64,000 nt of DNA from Acanthosoma haemorrhoidale (taxonomy: Eukaryota; Arthropoda; Insecta; Hemiptera; Acanthosomatidae). The notes under the pieces are model-generated. The model was not told where the DNA came from. It searched no databases and worked only from the letters and a program-made list of their open reading frames with translations. The stretch spans positions 125,321,910 to 125,385,909 of the forward strand of contig OV884011.1 in the NCBI GenBank assembly GCA_930367205.1, read 5' to 3'. This document shows, in pieces, positions 1 through 14,000 of this stretch. Every line of letters begins with the position of its first letter. Position 1 is the stretch's first letter. Made by a program: the position numbers and the translations under genes.

Positions 1-2734
1 AAGGGTAAACCTGTGGTCTTTGACCTTTGCTGGTGGCCTAGTCGGCGGGCAGCTTTATTTGTATCTAAATATTTTATATTCAGTATTTATTTGATCTGAC
101 TTCATAAGATCTTACAAGGTGTGCCCCGAAAGTGCACTATGTTCAGTAGAAGAGGAACAGGGTAGGTATTATAGGTAGTTTATGTGGTCTTGGAATGACA
201 TCGAATTCACACTCGTTATCTAAGGGTAGGTGAAAGCCATCCGGATCCCAAAGGCGAGTGTGAACCGGAGAGAAGCAGACTGGATCACTGGGGGAGACGC
301 TACTAGGTAAAGTTTGTAGGGCCCTGGGAGACCGTCGTCCTCAAGGAAGATATTTCTTCTAAGGAGGTGCTAGTTTTAGCGAGACGAAGGCCAAGAATTC
401 GCTAGGAAGGTGTGGGGTCTGAAAGCGCCGGGCTAAAACAAGCAAGGTTAGGAAAGAGAGATGCAGAGGTAGTTGAATAAAAAAGCCATGGTTCGAGTGG
501 AGCAGCAAGCTCCAGTGCAGAGAGAGAGAGAGAGAGAGAGTAGAACAGTTCCTTATTCACTTCATGTGCCGGGTTACGAGAGTATAGGGAACAGTTTTGT
601 TTCAAAACACCTTTATTCAAATGAACAATAACATGGACAAATTTACAGATTTATGGCTCCTTTTCCTGCATACCATCTGCATGCATCTGAAGGAGATTAG
701 AATTACAAACTTTTTCGTTTCACAGTTAAAATTACAAAAACAATAGACTGTCTTCAGGTTACCACCGTGGTAAGGGGTTGCTGCACCTGATATATGGTTT
801 GAACAAATTCACTGCAAACAACAGCCTCTCAGGTGAGAAATTACTCAAGATGTTGCTGCAGATCTTCTTCGTCCGCACATAGTTGCAGCCTAAGAAGCAA
901 ACATTGAGTAAAATGTGCCGAAGCGTTTCAGTTGTATTATAACATCAAGTCTGAGCTGTATATGAAATATGGTATATTGTCATATGGAACTGACAGTATT
1001 TAAGGGGGCATTTAGTATTCATTACTTCTGCAATTCGAACAGAGCGATTTCACATTTCTTATACACGGAAAAATGAATGATGTGTACTATTATAATCTAC
1101 AGGTATATTTTCCTTTTTATAGATGTAGCAGGTAATATATGGAGCCTCTTCTACAGTGCACCCAATAATACATTCATGTATAAATTTTGAGTGACTTACA
1201 AGCGTCAATGTAAATTACTTTGTGAATTCATGATGGGAGTTCTGTAAAAGGCGGTTCGTTCTTTTAAAAAATCAATAAATATCTCCGTAGTAAAAACTCC
1301 TGAAATTCTCATTGAGTGATTGATAAAATGATGTTACTGTATCGAAAGCGTTTTTGGCAAACCGATAGGGTAAAGTAGTGAAATAGGCAAGTTACATAAC
1401 AGCACAGGATAACGTCATTCCTCTGCTGATTGCAATTATACCGAGAAGGCACAGGAAGAAAATTGTTCTTCGCTGGGTAATTATCAGCTTATCATTATAC
1501 ACAGTGAATATTGAGATAATCAAACTTCCTGTATAAGGCTCGGGTATATTGGAGGAAAACTAGAGATCCAAGCTGTTTCGATTGGAAATTCGTCCAAAGA
1601 AAGCATCGTAGAACAATTCTACCAAATTCATATTAAAGAAGATTTTTCAAAGATTTTTTAAAAACAGTGTATTTGTGTTGTATGCAATCAAACGTAGTTA
1701 TTGTTTTTCTTTCTGTGTGTTGCTTCTTAATGTGTTTCCTTCTGGTCATTAAGAAATGTCCATTGCACCCAACAGTTCCACCCCTAGTATCGAAAAACAA
1801 TTTTTTTCTTGTCCAGAAAACGAATTTGGACTAGTGCGGTAAAGCACTTTAACACATGGTAATGAAAGGTAAGGATTTTTTTATTACAAATGACCAAGTT
1901 ACTTACTTCGTTTTATAAAAGGAGCGAATTTAGTGTTAAATCCTTATTTAGTGGACTGAATTGAAAAGTGATCGAGGAACGCTGGTTCTAGGATCGCCGT
2001 TCGGCGGTAATTCGTCAATCAATTTAATACTCAATTGATTCCAATAATTTTTAATGGACTGTAATTGCGGCAATAAACTTCTTCGGTGAGATTTGTAAAC
2101 GCATATGTAAATTTCCTTGAGCATTGACATTCCTTCAAAATCATTACTTAAAGTGAATGCAATAAATTCCTGATTTTTCTTTTCGTTTGCATTTGCTAAT
2201 GGTTCCAAGTTGAAATTCGTTTTTAGCGATGGATAGAAAACGCCAATAAACAGAAAAGCTGTTACCCATTAAGAAAAAAGAGAAGAAAAATTTCAATTCC
2301 GTGAATAACGGGAAAAGAATGTACTTAGCATGAAGGAAAAAACTGAGAATTTAAACTAAAAATAAGAGGAGATGGGGTTTGGTGTCGCATCTGGGGGAAG
2401 GTAGGATACAAAAGGGATAGGGACATTTTTCTTCTTTGAAGCACATTGAACGATCTGGGAGGCACTTAAAAATCAACCCTGTCACAATAGCAGAGAAAAC
2501 ACCATCATTTAATCATTTTTGGTTATAAAATGACACGTCCAAGGTCAGGGATTTCACCGGTTTTTTGCCGTTTCATTTTACTGCTTGAAGATACTCCAGC
2601 AATGATCTCCTTCTTTAAAATCGATGTCAGTGTAGATGAATACATACTAAAGCGTTTTGCCACATCGATTTTTTCTTCACCATTGGCAACGGCCAATGTA
2701 ACGATTTATAATCTCGGGGTACGAATTACCGAGA
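1..2734. other. Unassigned AT-rich DNA with a GC-richer first 0.5 kb
   Basis: I see no gene here. The first ~500 bases are clearly less AT-rich than the rest and end in an (AG)n run, so they may be part of an element or a UTR, but no reading frame is recognisable. Short open frames at 1,948-2,208 (-) and 2,530-2,734 (+) resemble no family I know and have no splice or start context. Confidence 0.4.
519..540. repeat. (AG)11 microsatellite
   Basis: Eleven perfect AG dinucleotides in a row, read directly from the sequence. Confidence 0.95.
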
Positions 2735-3390
2735 TTGGACTGTACTATCTGGGCATACAAATGGATAGCCATCTTTATCCATTTATTTACCCAGGAACAA
2801 AATAGAAAAAGTACGCTTCAAGTCTTACCTGCTTTCGCACTTTTTAACTTTACCCATCTTGTCACTACGTCTCAAACTGACGATATATAAATGCCCCCCA
2901 GTAGAGTCGTAGAATGAAGATGGAGGATCTATCAAATATAGTTTGTAGTTTTTATTGATAGAGATGCATTGTTATAAATGTTGTATTTTTTCACACCATC
3001 CATTGGCAAACTGAATATGAAAACGTTATTTTGATAATAAATACCATATTGTGGAATGACATAAGGTTTATTATTTAACAGCTAAAGGAATTCAACAATT
3101 TCAAAAGAATATTGTAAGAAAAGTGGTCAGACATCTCTCAAAAGGGTAAAGAGCGCATATCGGTGTTGCACCCGTTCCTTGGAGTAATGACGGTGCTCGA
3201 GTTCTTCTACCAAAGACATCAAGTTTTTCAACCTTACAAATCTGGTGTTTATCACCATGACTCCGCAACCTTTCCCGCATCGATGCCAACAGACTGTTTG
3301 GGATACGGAGGTTAAGTTAGTTTTTATCTAGATTTTAAGTCAGTATTAGTTACGATCATTCTTAAAGTGAGCCACATCACTTTTTAATTT
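2735..3390 (+). pseudogene. Decayed Jockey-type LINE, 3' end of RT ORF and start of 3' UTR
   Basis: The + strand reads YYLGIQMDSHL near 2,740, then IEKVR and LSLRLKLTIYKC, and after a gap QQFQKNIVRKVVRH near 3,085. These match, in order, the thumb and C-terminal part of the RT ORF at 55,414-57,330 (HYLGIKMDSHL, IEKVRQRSY, LSLRLKLMIYKC, HFQNGIMRKVVRH). The stretch ends with a degraded version of that element's 3' UTR (TTAAGTTAG and the hairpin at 3,364-3,383). Stops and frame changes are frequent. About 150 bases of unrelated sequence near 2,900-3,060 interrupt the homology. This is an old 5'-truncated copy. Confidence 0.7.
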
Positions 3391-4607
3391 TTAAATAAAA
3401 TTTTGTATTACGTAAAATAGACTGCAACAGAAAAAATTATTAGATATCCACAAAAAATGTATTGAATCCAGCTACACAACAGTAAGTACAATAAAATTGT
3501 AATTTTATAAAGAGATTCTATTATTGTAGAATATTGTAAACAACATCAATAAGGGGTTTGAAAAAAAAAAAAGTCTTTAGTGGGATTCAGTTGTTTTTGT
3601 TGGTGGGCATTCAATGAGCGTTCCGTACATCAAAATTGATATGTTCTAAGGTAAGAAATATTGTAAAAAAACAACAAAAAAACAAACATCATTTATGCTA
3701 TAAATTAACAATAAATCAACTAAAAACTAAACTTGAACTAAGCGATTTCAAATAAGAGAGAATTAATATAGTCAATATTGATGAATTGAAAGAATTTATG
3801 AACGAAAGAATAAAAATAGTACCAAGTACCTGAAGAATTTTGAACAACTTCAAAAAATTTCTTTGGAAAAGTAATTTAATAAACTTTAATTACGTAATTT
3901 AAATATCTTTTCAAGATAAACATGAAAAAAAAAAAATGTTGATCTAAAGGAAAGAGAATGGCTTCAAATATTTGCCACCCCCAAGGGGGGGCGATTGGGG
4001 GTGGTGATGCAGGGTGGTTGTCTCAGTCCCACTCCAGAGATCGTCCGGAGCAGGTCTGTGTCTGTACTAATGTCCTTTTGTCTATACCATAAAGTCATAC
4101 ATCTTATATACTAGAAACATTCCTATTTATCTATTTTAGCTGGCAAATAAATCTGTGTCAACAGCGAATACGAGGTATTTTTATTAAAATGTAACATTTT
4201 TCATATTATGCAGCGATGAAAAAATGTAGAATGAATCTCGCAGTGGTATTCTAAAACGGATAATTTGATCTTTTGCCTACTACAGTAACTGATACATTTT
4301 TTACTGTAATACTTACTTTCAATTGAAGAGCCACGATAAAAAAAAAAGTAGAATTCGATGGTCAGTAAATGAAAACTGCAATCAAACAGAAAATTAGCTG
4401 AATAATATACAGTTTCTATGTCGATTCGGCGAAAAGTGGCACTTCACAAACTACTTTAGTTTAGTATAACAAATTTTATTGGTTTATTTTTAGTTTCTTT
4501 AGTCTCCAGCCCAACACTTTCTTGCATCTTATCCCTTTTCCCATTTAAGCTGACAAATATTGGAAAAAATCCATCAAAAGCCGCAAAATCTGAAAGTGTC
4601 AAAATTG

Positions 4608-4858
4608 AGGAGTTTAGTTTCAAAACTAGCTAGTTTCATTTTCAGAAATTTTACAGGCGAGCCAAAAAAGAACCCCAATTTACATAAACCCTAAAATATT
4701 GTTAACGATGGAAACTTATCTTTAACTAATCATGGACCTTGGTTCATTCCAACCAAAAACATTTACCCAAATTCAAATGTCTTGATTCAGGTTGTTTTAT
4801 GTCTCTCCTGTAAAATTTCTGAAAATGGATCTAGTTGGTTTTGAAACTAAACCCCCCC
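4608..4858. repeat. Foldback / MITE-like element with ~50-bp inverted arms
   Basis: The arm at about 4,611-4,660 and the reverse complement of about 4,803-4,855 share GTTTAGTTTCAAAAC and then ATTTTCAGAAATTTTACAGG, with a few mismatches between. Weaker similarity continues outward on both sides. The ~140-base loop has no ORF. No clean target duplication was found, so the true ends may lie a few tens of bases further out. Confidence 0.75.
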
Positions 4859-4960
4859 GATTGATAATTTTTGGGGCAGTAAACGTATTTTAATCCCAAA
4901 CCCGTAGTGCCGAATTCCTACAGAAATTATAAGAATGTTAATTTTAGGTTTTGATGATGG

Positions 4961-5206
4961 AATTAGGTTAAGAATTAGTACGTAAGTTAGTTTTAAGGTT
5001 GATCAAAAAGGTGAGCCCCATCACCTTTATTAGTCAGTTTAGTCCAGTCACTTATAATGTGTATCATTGTACTTGTTTGTTCATTATATAATTTTTATAA
5101 AATAACAACACCTGTATATAATGTAGCGATGCTACAGGAAATACAGGAATAACTTGTGGATGGATTCGCCTAAGGATCTATAACTATATGTGATTGTCTG
5201 TAAATT
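4961..5206 (+). mobile_element. 5'-truncated Jockey 3' UTR copy
   Basis: This stretch matches the reverse complement of 55,186-55,430, the 3' UTR of the long Jockey copy, almost end to end. Shared blocks include GTAAGTTAGTTTTAAGG, TTGATCAAAAAGGTGAGCCC, GATGCTACAGGAAATACA and the terminal GATTCGCC..GATCTATAA..CTGTAAA. No coding part remains and no poly(A) follows. It is a typical short 5'-truncated LINE insertion, slightly diverged. Confidence 0.85.
5008..5027 (+). other. Conserved 3'-UTR hairpin of the Jockey family (copy 1)
   Basis: AAGGTGA, a six-base loop GCCCCA, then TCACCTT gives a perfect 7-bp stem. The same stem-loop occurs in the copies at 3,364 and 55,358. Confidence 0.6.
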
Positions 5207-8098
5207 TGAAGGGGCTATGGGTAAAAAAAACAACAAAAAAATAACAATTGATGATGGAGAAACGCAGAGATTTTTAGTATCGGAACCACTGAACAACATC
5301 TTTTTTTAATTTTACTCCTTAAGTTGGCGAAGTCACATGACTGAAATATGCTCGATAGTATACAATAAGTATACTTCAAACAACTCATATTGTTATTTTA
5401 AGAAATTTGTTATGGAAGATAGTCAATGATCATTCTGTAAAGTAAGATGTCTTCTAAATTACGTTTTCGTTTGTTTGTTAACTGTTTATCTGATTTTTTT
5501 TTTTGTTTATTTCAGTTCTTTCTAGTGTTTTCTGATGATTTAATCAGTCATTTATATTTTTTTATAAACTGTTAATGAGGTTTTACACGCATACTTTTTT
5601 TTAAGTTTCCAGATCTTAAACATGTTACAAATAAACTAAATTCCTATCAAATTATTTTTATACTTAAATTAATAAAGTCTTATATGTAATTAGGATAAAA
5701 TTTTCAAAAAGATTCCAGTATCTGCCCAAACAAAATAAAATGTACTATTTATATATAAGGCCAATATAGGCTATTTATATCTAATTTATACTTATCTTAA
5801 ACTTAATAGATGTTATAACTATATTAAAGAATACAATTTCAATTTTAAAAAAATCTTTCTAGCCTCCGCTAAAATACTACCGATAAAGTAATTTGTGCTT
5901 GATTGTCAAGAACAAAAACGTATTGAATATTTTCTCCTATAACATCACTTTAAGTAAGTGCCAATCGAACATCTCAAGTAATGTACTGATTTTTGTGTAC
6001 CGAAGGGAATCAGTTTCTAGTCATAGAAACTGATTTTGATTTGTCTGGAGTTTAGAATCTTCGGTTGTATAGCAGGTTGGACTTCTAGCAGAACTGGAAA
6101 ATATAGGAAACGGAAGTAGAGCAACTTTGTATAGTAAAAATTTATTTGTTACGGTAAAAAATCTTAATTAAATATCGGTGTATTATTGCGAGGGCCTTAT
6201 TTTGTCGTTTTATGAATTGTAGCATCATCAGCGTAGAAGGCCGGCTCTAGCTCAACATTTGGAACAATTGAGATGTGATTTATGCAGAATATGATTAAAA
6301 TTGGTCCTAACATTGACCCTTGTCGTACTCAGGAGCAAATTTTATGTTTAATTTTCAATGTGGACTGCTAAAGATGTGTTTGTTAACTAGCTATGGATAT
6401 TTTTTATTAGAAATAGCGTGCATTTAATTTTGATTTTTTATAAATTTAGCCCTGAATGCCACTGTGTCCAATCCTCTGTGAATATTCAAAAGGACTATGC
6501 TAAGTGTGTTTTAATTTGGTTTTAAACATTGCCTACCCTACACAGTTTGACAACTGCAAAATGTACTTTTCTGAAACTGAATTGCTGTGGTAACTACTAT
6601 CAGTGTTGTCAAACTAACATTATAATATTCCATTCGCTACTTCTTTTTTAATATAATTACTCATTTCTCTATTTACTACAACATTATAATATGGTTGACC
6701 TATTCAGCAATTAGAATAACGAAATGAGATAGTGGAATGGGAGGAAGTTATGGGGTAAGGTTCTCATGGAAATGTTTGTCTGTAGAATTTTTAAGGAAAT
6801 TAATGTGTATGTCACCACCCCTAAAATGATACAGTTAAATAAAGATAAAAAGTTGTCAATTAAAAGAAACTTCAGGACGACAAGAGGTAACTTGATAGAG
6901 GGTCCGTTGGAATTATTGGATGCTTCAACGAAACGGACATTGGAGGATTCGGGTTTTGAGGCAATCGCTGTAATGAGCAGGGAGAGATTGGGCCTTAAAG
7001 TGGTAGGTTGTACACTACTCGTGAGCAAAAGATAGGGCAAAAAATTATGGAAAGCGGGAAGCAAGAAATAAGAAAAATAAGTACATAACGTGTGGTTGGT
7101 AGAAATATAAGACAATTGAGTTAGTATAGAGTGTGGTATAGTCTAAAACGAAGGAGGATTAGTTTGTCCTGAACAGACTAATGGACGAAATGAGAGATGA
7201 AAGTGGATGGATGTTGTGGTCTGAAAAGATTGAGGGTGGAAAAAGATAATACTTTAGTCATTGCGGAAGGTGGTCTTGGTTATGGTGCCAAGTTCTCCAT
7301 AGATGTGGTGGCCTGCCTTCACTATGCTTTTGTTTGACGAACCAGACAATGGATGCAGTTCTCAAAAATCTTAAAGGTATATTGATTGTTATTATGTATG
7401 ACCATTTGGTGAAATCTCATAATCTATAAATATTGTAAAAAACGTACAAGTGTATAAAAATAAATAAATTGTAAGATGTTTAAGAAGAGATAGACAATTA
7501 AGAGTTGCGAAGGCAGGCTTATGGAGGCGGAAGAATGTGCTATTGTTCAGTATTACCATAATGTACTACTTACTATACAGGCTTATATAGGCCTGAAAAT
7601 CGTATAAATGTGACAAATATTTGTTATATTAGCACCAACTAATTATTTAACTAATGATACTCCTTTTTTGTGAAGATGGCTTTATTTTTTCAAGTAATCT
7701 AATAATAATAGTTTATTATATCAAATACGACCTGCATGTATAATTTTTTGCATCTAACTTAAACATGGAATACACAGAGACAGACACACAGATACAAGGG
7801 TGGCAACATAGGGTCATGGTTTTGTAAAAAATAACAAAACCCTAAAAATGGCCGGGCCAATAACCCTTGGGTGAAAAAATAAGTATATTTTCAATATGTA
7901 CATGATTTTATCTTCGACAAACTATTCCATGTAAACTATTCCTATGTTTTCCACATTTTTTCCGTTGTCTTACATCTTACACCACACTGGTGACACCGGT
8001 CATCACATAATCAATGAGCCATTTTGTATCAAGAACCATCCACTCTATCAACCTGTATGCAGTTAAAAAAAATTTCCTTTTAGAGCAACAAGATATCG
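5207..8098. other. Intergenic, nothing recognised; probable 5' region of Trh at the right end
   Basis: AT-rich sequence without a supportable gene. A pair of overlapping open frames at 6,711-7,115 (-) and 6,766-7,035 (+) matches nothing I know and looks fortuitous. Just before the Trh start codon, TTTTAG at 8,078-8,083 could be a splice acceptor, which would place the Trh promoter and a non-coding first exon further upstream in this interval. Confidence 0.4.
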
Positions 8099-11000
8099 AT
8101 GAGTGGGAAAAGCTTGCTAGGGCTTTGGCTCTACCGTAGCGGCGAGTCTTGGTCAATCAAGGAGGCACCGCCCCGGCCACAGGTGAGAAGTCAAGATTTA
8201 TTTATATATTATTGTAGGAGTGTTTCAACTACTGCGGTAAGTGACACTTATTTAACGAGTGAATTATATAAAAGAAAGTATGATTTGCAATAAAATTTTT
8301 TTTAAAAAAGTTCAGCTACAAATTGTATTCACGTGCTGTAAAATAATTTTTGAGAAAAGAAAATTTCAATTAAGTACGCAATCGACTATTTGTCGACAGT
8401 TAACTGCACAAGAGTCCATTTTTCTATATTACTTTTAAAAAAATCAGTTACTAATTTGTTTCATGCGACCTTAAAAGAAATTAATAATGAAATTTGATAA
8501 ATAATGAACGGTTCCAAAAAAGTATTGGAGTGAACTATCGGTGAAAAAATGATATAACGTCAGCTATTATATTGGATATTATTTCACTCTATACGATATT
8601 AATTTAAAAATAAAAATACTTTTGCTTGGGCAAGCAAGTGTACTTTTTATCATATAGATATAGTTGTGACATAGCTGAAAGAACGCAATTTATTTCTATA
8701 GATTAACATTTCCTCTGGCCTAATGCTACTTGGACGATTAACACAACTCAACTCAAGAATTCGTCGTGTTCGTATTAATATTTTAACGTTACAGTTAAAT
8801 CCATTAAACATTAAGCATAACTTTTTCACACTTCCTATGCACATACATGAAAGCCTGCTTCGATCACTCATCTCATTGTAAATTAACTATCATAATCCCA
8901 AATCTGCAAGGTTCGCACAAAGAGTTCGTGCATGTGCCAACATAGTAGCTATAACAACAGCAAAGTAGCTTGACTGAAGTCTTGTCATGGAAATCCCGCA
9001 TGGAGTAGAGCCGAACCTAGCGGAAGTTGATAACAACAGTATATGTTTTTGCTCAAAAAATGATTTCAGTTTTTGTGTCAGTTCCCGCCTTCTGAATTTG
9101 GGAATCCCAGCACGATGGCCAGGAACTCAATAATTTTCTCCCTGAAAAACCAAGTCGGCGGATTGGCAAGGGTACTTCAAGTTTTTCAGGTATAGTACGT
9201 AAATTATACAGAAAATTCAAACCCAATAAAAAATTAAAGTCAAATTCACTACACCATACAGTTAAGGTTTTAAGAGTTTCGTTGTGACTGAGAAAATTAT
9301 GCTAACGACAGTTTTAATAACTTTTTGTAATTATAGTCCCAACACATAATGCATGTCATTAATCTTTAATAAAGCTTTAATTTGATTTTTAATAATTTTA
9401 TATTTTCTTACTGAGTAATTCCTTCATTATTTTTCTTTTGGGGCTGCTTTTATTTTGGACTCATTCATTGGATCATCGAATAAAACTAACATGGGAAATA
9501 TGTGTCATGCTTCTAAAAACAAAAACATGGTTTCAGCCAAGTTTTCGAGAACGATTTTATTGACATTTGTAATGAATATTTGAAACTGTAATCCATAAAA
9601 ATCACAAAACGTTTAATTTGACATCCTACTGGATACAGTAAAAAAAAATACCACTTTTTTTATTATTGAGTAATCTATTAATGACTATCCAATTTTATGA
9701 CAGTTTAAATCACTTATTGTAATTATAGTTCAAAAGGAAAATAAATAGTAATTGTTAAACATGGATTCAATACCTTTAGTTTCATGCCCTACTCAAAATT
9801 ATAGATTTTTTTTCTATTACTATGTAATTAACTATTTAATGACATTTAATCATTTTTGGTAGATTTTTTCCCCGGGACCTCCATGTAAAATTACATGTAG
9901 CCACAACACATAAGTGTTTCTCGTTTCGGAAAAGCCAATCCATTAGTTAACAATTTTTACGGGATGTAATTTTCCAGGGTTAAAAAGATTTTCAAACGCT
10001 AAATCGTTCCAGCCACGAGACCAATTTGAATGAAACTTTAAAAATAAAGGCGTATCAGTTACATCCTAGTAGTATGAGTGTATGCGTCAGTTAAGAAGTG
10101 ATTTAGCAATATAAAATCAAATGATGCAACTATAACAGTTAAACATTGTAAAATAAATTAGCTTGCCTTAGTGTCTTACACCTCTAGCTTAATCTTCTAC
10201 CAGTGAATGGAGGTAGAAATATTCTGTTCGTGGATAGAATAGATATTTAGGAATCAATAGGTGAGTATCAAATGAGATTAGACGCTTCTGATGTCTGAAA
10301 ACCACTCTAAAATCTAGCTCGTACTAAGAGGCCACGCCTTTGCTTGGACAAAGGTATAAAAAACTCTTTGTCTGGCCATTCAGAAAAGGACAAGGGTCCT
10401 GACCAGGCACACGCCACTCATTACCTGGCAAAGCCGTAAACAATCTATAAAGATGATTTATCACACCCTCTCCAAAACTCACCCCTCAAAACCATCCTAA
10501 ACAGTAACATACTGCTTATTATTGTTATTGTACTACACTCAACATGAAATATTTCCTTGCCATTATGAATCTAGGACCTCGGCGTGAACGTGGTCCACAT
10601 TGAGTCGAGGCCTTCCGAAAGGACAGACTCAGAGTACGAGATCCTGGTCGAGGTGGAATGCGACAACAAGAAGATGGAACAGGTTGTGTCCCTTCTGCGC
10701 AGGGAGGTAGCTGCCATCAACTTGGCCACCTTCGAGGAAGGGACTGAATTCCCTCCACCAACTCCATCTTCGACAGCCAGCTTTGGTAAAGTAGCCCACC
10801 TCAAAAAATACCTTTGATAACATTTTCTACATAGCTTTATAGTTTACAAATAGAACTGATACAATAAACATATACAAAATTGTACAAGTGCTTTTAAACA
10901 TTTCCTGTGCTTAGGATATCTACATTAATGATTTAAATAATCATTATGATAATTAATAGCTGATCTATGGAGCAATGGCCTCGCTATTTTAATTATTTCA

Positions 11001-14000
11001 AAGATTTTTTTTATTCGGTTATGAACTAATTTGTATTTTAAATACAATTAATAAATATAAAATTATAAATACATAAAGTATAATACATAAACAAAATAAA
11101 CGACGAAAAAAAGTGGAGAAAAAATATTGAGAGACATTCTCAGGACTCGGAATGAGTTTCATTATACTTATAAATGCTTGGGAACAAAAACTTGATGTGT
11201 CTCCGGTGGTTATAACGGATATAAATATAATATTTTTTAAGTTAAAATTTTGATTTTCGTACATCGTACTATTGATTCTTAACCAACACATAATCGGCAT
11301 ATTTCATGACGTTGTGTTGTATATTTTTTACGATGGCTATAGTTGAACATAGAGACATGAAAAAAGACAAATAACTTCTCCTTAGCATTTTGAAAGTATT
11401 ATCTAGATATCTTGCTCCGAAAAATAAACTATAATTAAATTATTTTCACCTGAACAAATGCGACTACATCCATATATCAAATTCACTCATAGCATAATTA
11501 GTTTTTACTTTTAATTTTTAGATTTTGAAGAAATCCCATGGTTCCCAAAAAAGATCCAGGATTTGGACAAATCCCAAAAGGTGCTGATGTACGGAACAGA
11601 ACTTGATGCAGATCACCCGGTTTGTTATGCTATACATATTAATCTTTAAAATGCATAATATTTAACTATGGATCCATTCCATATGCCTTATGCCTTTGTA
11701 TCTCAAATTTTATTTGTTCATTATCACGAACTAAAGTTTTACCGTTTAAATAAGTTAAAAACTTTTAAGTAATAGTTTACTGATTTCGATCAGTGAGTGC
11801 TCGCAATATGCAACTGGGTATAATGTAAATTATAAACAAAAACGATCTAAAAAAAATAAAAGAAGCTTTTTAATATGTTGCTGAGCTTTACCTTTTAATA
11901 AACTAAAAAAGTCAAGACTATATTGCAGGGCTTCAAAGACCCAGTCTACAGAAAAAGACGGGAGACCTTCTCCAATATAGCAAGAGGATATAAATAGTAA
12001 GTGTACACAATATATACAATATAATAAATAATATTTTTCCGTTGTAAGCCAATTTGAGAGAAATTTATTTTTGCTGCTGTCATTCCTAACTTTCAGAAAT
12101 TCAACAGCAGTATTACGTGCCGAAAATATCTGTATAAAATGTAAAAACGGCCCAGTTTATACAAACATAAAATGAGTTAATCTGTAGTCATGTTGATAAC
12201 ATTTATAAAGAAAAAATATATCTTTTTTGGAATAAGAAAGTCTAGTATTGAAATTAAAATGTTAAATTGCAATTAACCAAAATCTATTAGGCTTATAAAA
12301 AATTCTTTTTAAATATTATTAAACATGTAATTATTAAAATACACTATACTTTTGACTATTACACTTTCAGTGAGTTCAACCTGAAATACAACATTTAAAT
12401 ATTAATGATAAAATAAAATCTATTTTTTTTTTGCCATATTGCCAAATTTTTTTAATGTCTAATATTCAAGGTACAACTATTTATAAATAATAATAATAGT
12501 AGTATTTATTCAGTTCAACACAAAATAAAGCAATTATTTTGCTTACGAACTTTTTCACGTTCTAAAATTCTCTGCTTAAAACTTAATGACTCGATTAATT
12601 GATTAAATGCCCATCAAACCTTTCATTTCATAACCAAAAGGGACAAAAAATACATATTAATGGATATACATTAAAAAAAAACACAGAATAAAGTTTGGTT
12701 AATTGATAATTATCAACCTAAAATCGTTTAACTTTAAATCTTATGAGCGTACTCAAACACTTCAAATTATATTATGAGTAATAGGTTAAGAATAAGATAG
12801 TTGTTGTGTCAGATTTTAAATAAAATGATTATAAAAATGTTTCAGTGGGCAGCCTATTCCAAAAGTGCAGTACACCCCAGAAGAAATAAAGACCTGGTAA
12901 ATAATAAATACGAAAGTTTTAACTACTTTAATTCTGATTGCAATATCTCTTTTTTTATTATAGTTATTTCGAATTCCCATTTAATAGTGTAAATGTGCAA
13001 ATATATAAACTGATTTTATAAATACAATAACAGAGCCATACCCAAACTTCAATCGTCGTGAAAACTAATTAAAAGACACATGGAAAATGGGTGGATATCA
13101 TTCTATGCTATACAAGAGGGGGCTATAGATATTACAAGTATTATGGGGGCCATCTAGTTTTAGAGTCAATTAGTCAATTTATTATAAATTAAAACTTGAA
13201 TAAAGATTCTATCTTATCTAAAAAAAAAAAAGAATTATTTTTTGCCAATGAAAAAAGATAGTAGTAACCAGGGGAGGCAGGAAAGTCACAGATTCGAGCC
13301 CGGCCCTATTATTATTATTTTTCATTGGCTAGTGATTATTTTATTTTGTACTATATCCCAGTCCACAAATAGTACAGTGCCATAAAGCTAGATATTTTGT
13401 CAACGGGCAAAAAGCCACGTATGTTGGGCCAGGTGGGAAAAACGCACTCATGAGGGAAAATTTATTCCAGGCAGTTCCAGAGAACAGGGGTTTCGCGACC
13501 TTCTCTGGTTCAGGCAATAAGGCAGGTCTGTTATCGATTTGTCAAGCGGGTATTTTGTCTGAACACGGTAAACTATATTTTTATGTTTGTTCAAGGGAAA
13601 TTGTAAATAGCAAAAGAGGTATGTGGAGGCGGGAGAAGCATAGAAAATACGAGTTCTCTCAACACTTTGTCGCAAAAAAAATAATTTAAAGCCTAAATCT
13701 TCTCGGAACCAAACGTCTTTGTTTTAATAAATTAAGCTAATTTTTCAACCCTATTTGCGAAATGGGTCTCAAACATTCTGAACTCTTCGGGTTTTTCTTC
13801 AACTAAGTATCCAAAAAACGTTGACAAAGCTTCCAGACTTGGCTCCCTAAAATAAATGTTCAGCCTGTTTCTCCCACCATGTGTCAGCACGAACGTTTGA
13901 CGTGACGATATACTTGCGTTTGGTTCATGAATCAATCGACCTGAAATTACGTCAATGCCCACGCATGTATTCTTTGTGTTTCTTCTCGAACGAGGCATAC

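Noticed and set aside
3979..4015. G-quadruplex or regulatory G-rich tract
   Set aside because: Runs of G are present, but spacing is irregular and no gene is near, so function cannot be argued.
6711..7115. Overlapping open frames on both strands
   Set aside because: No domain, no splice context and composition driven by local base bias; neither can be supported.
13262..13310. A second tRNA-derived SINE (GATTCGAGCCC B-box-like stretch)
   Set aside because: No A box at the right distance, no tail and no second copy in the window.
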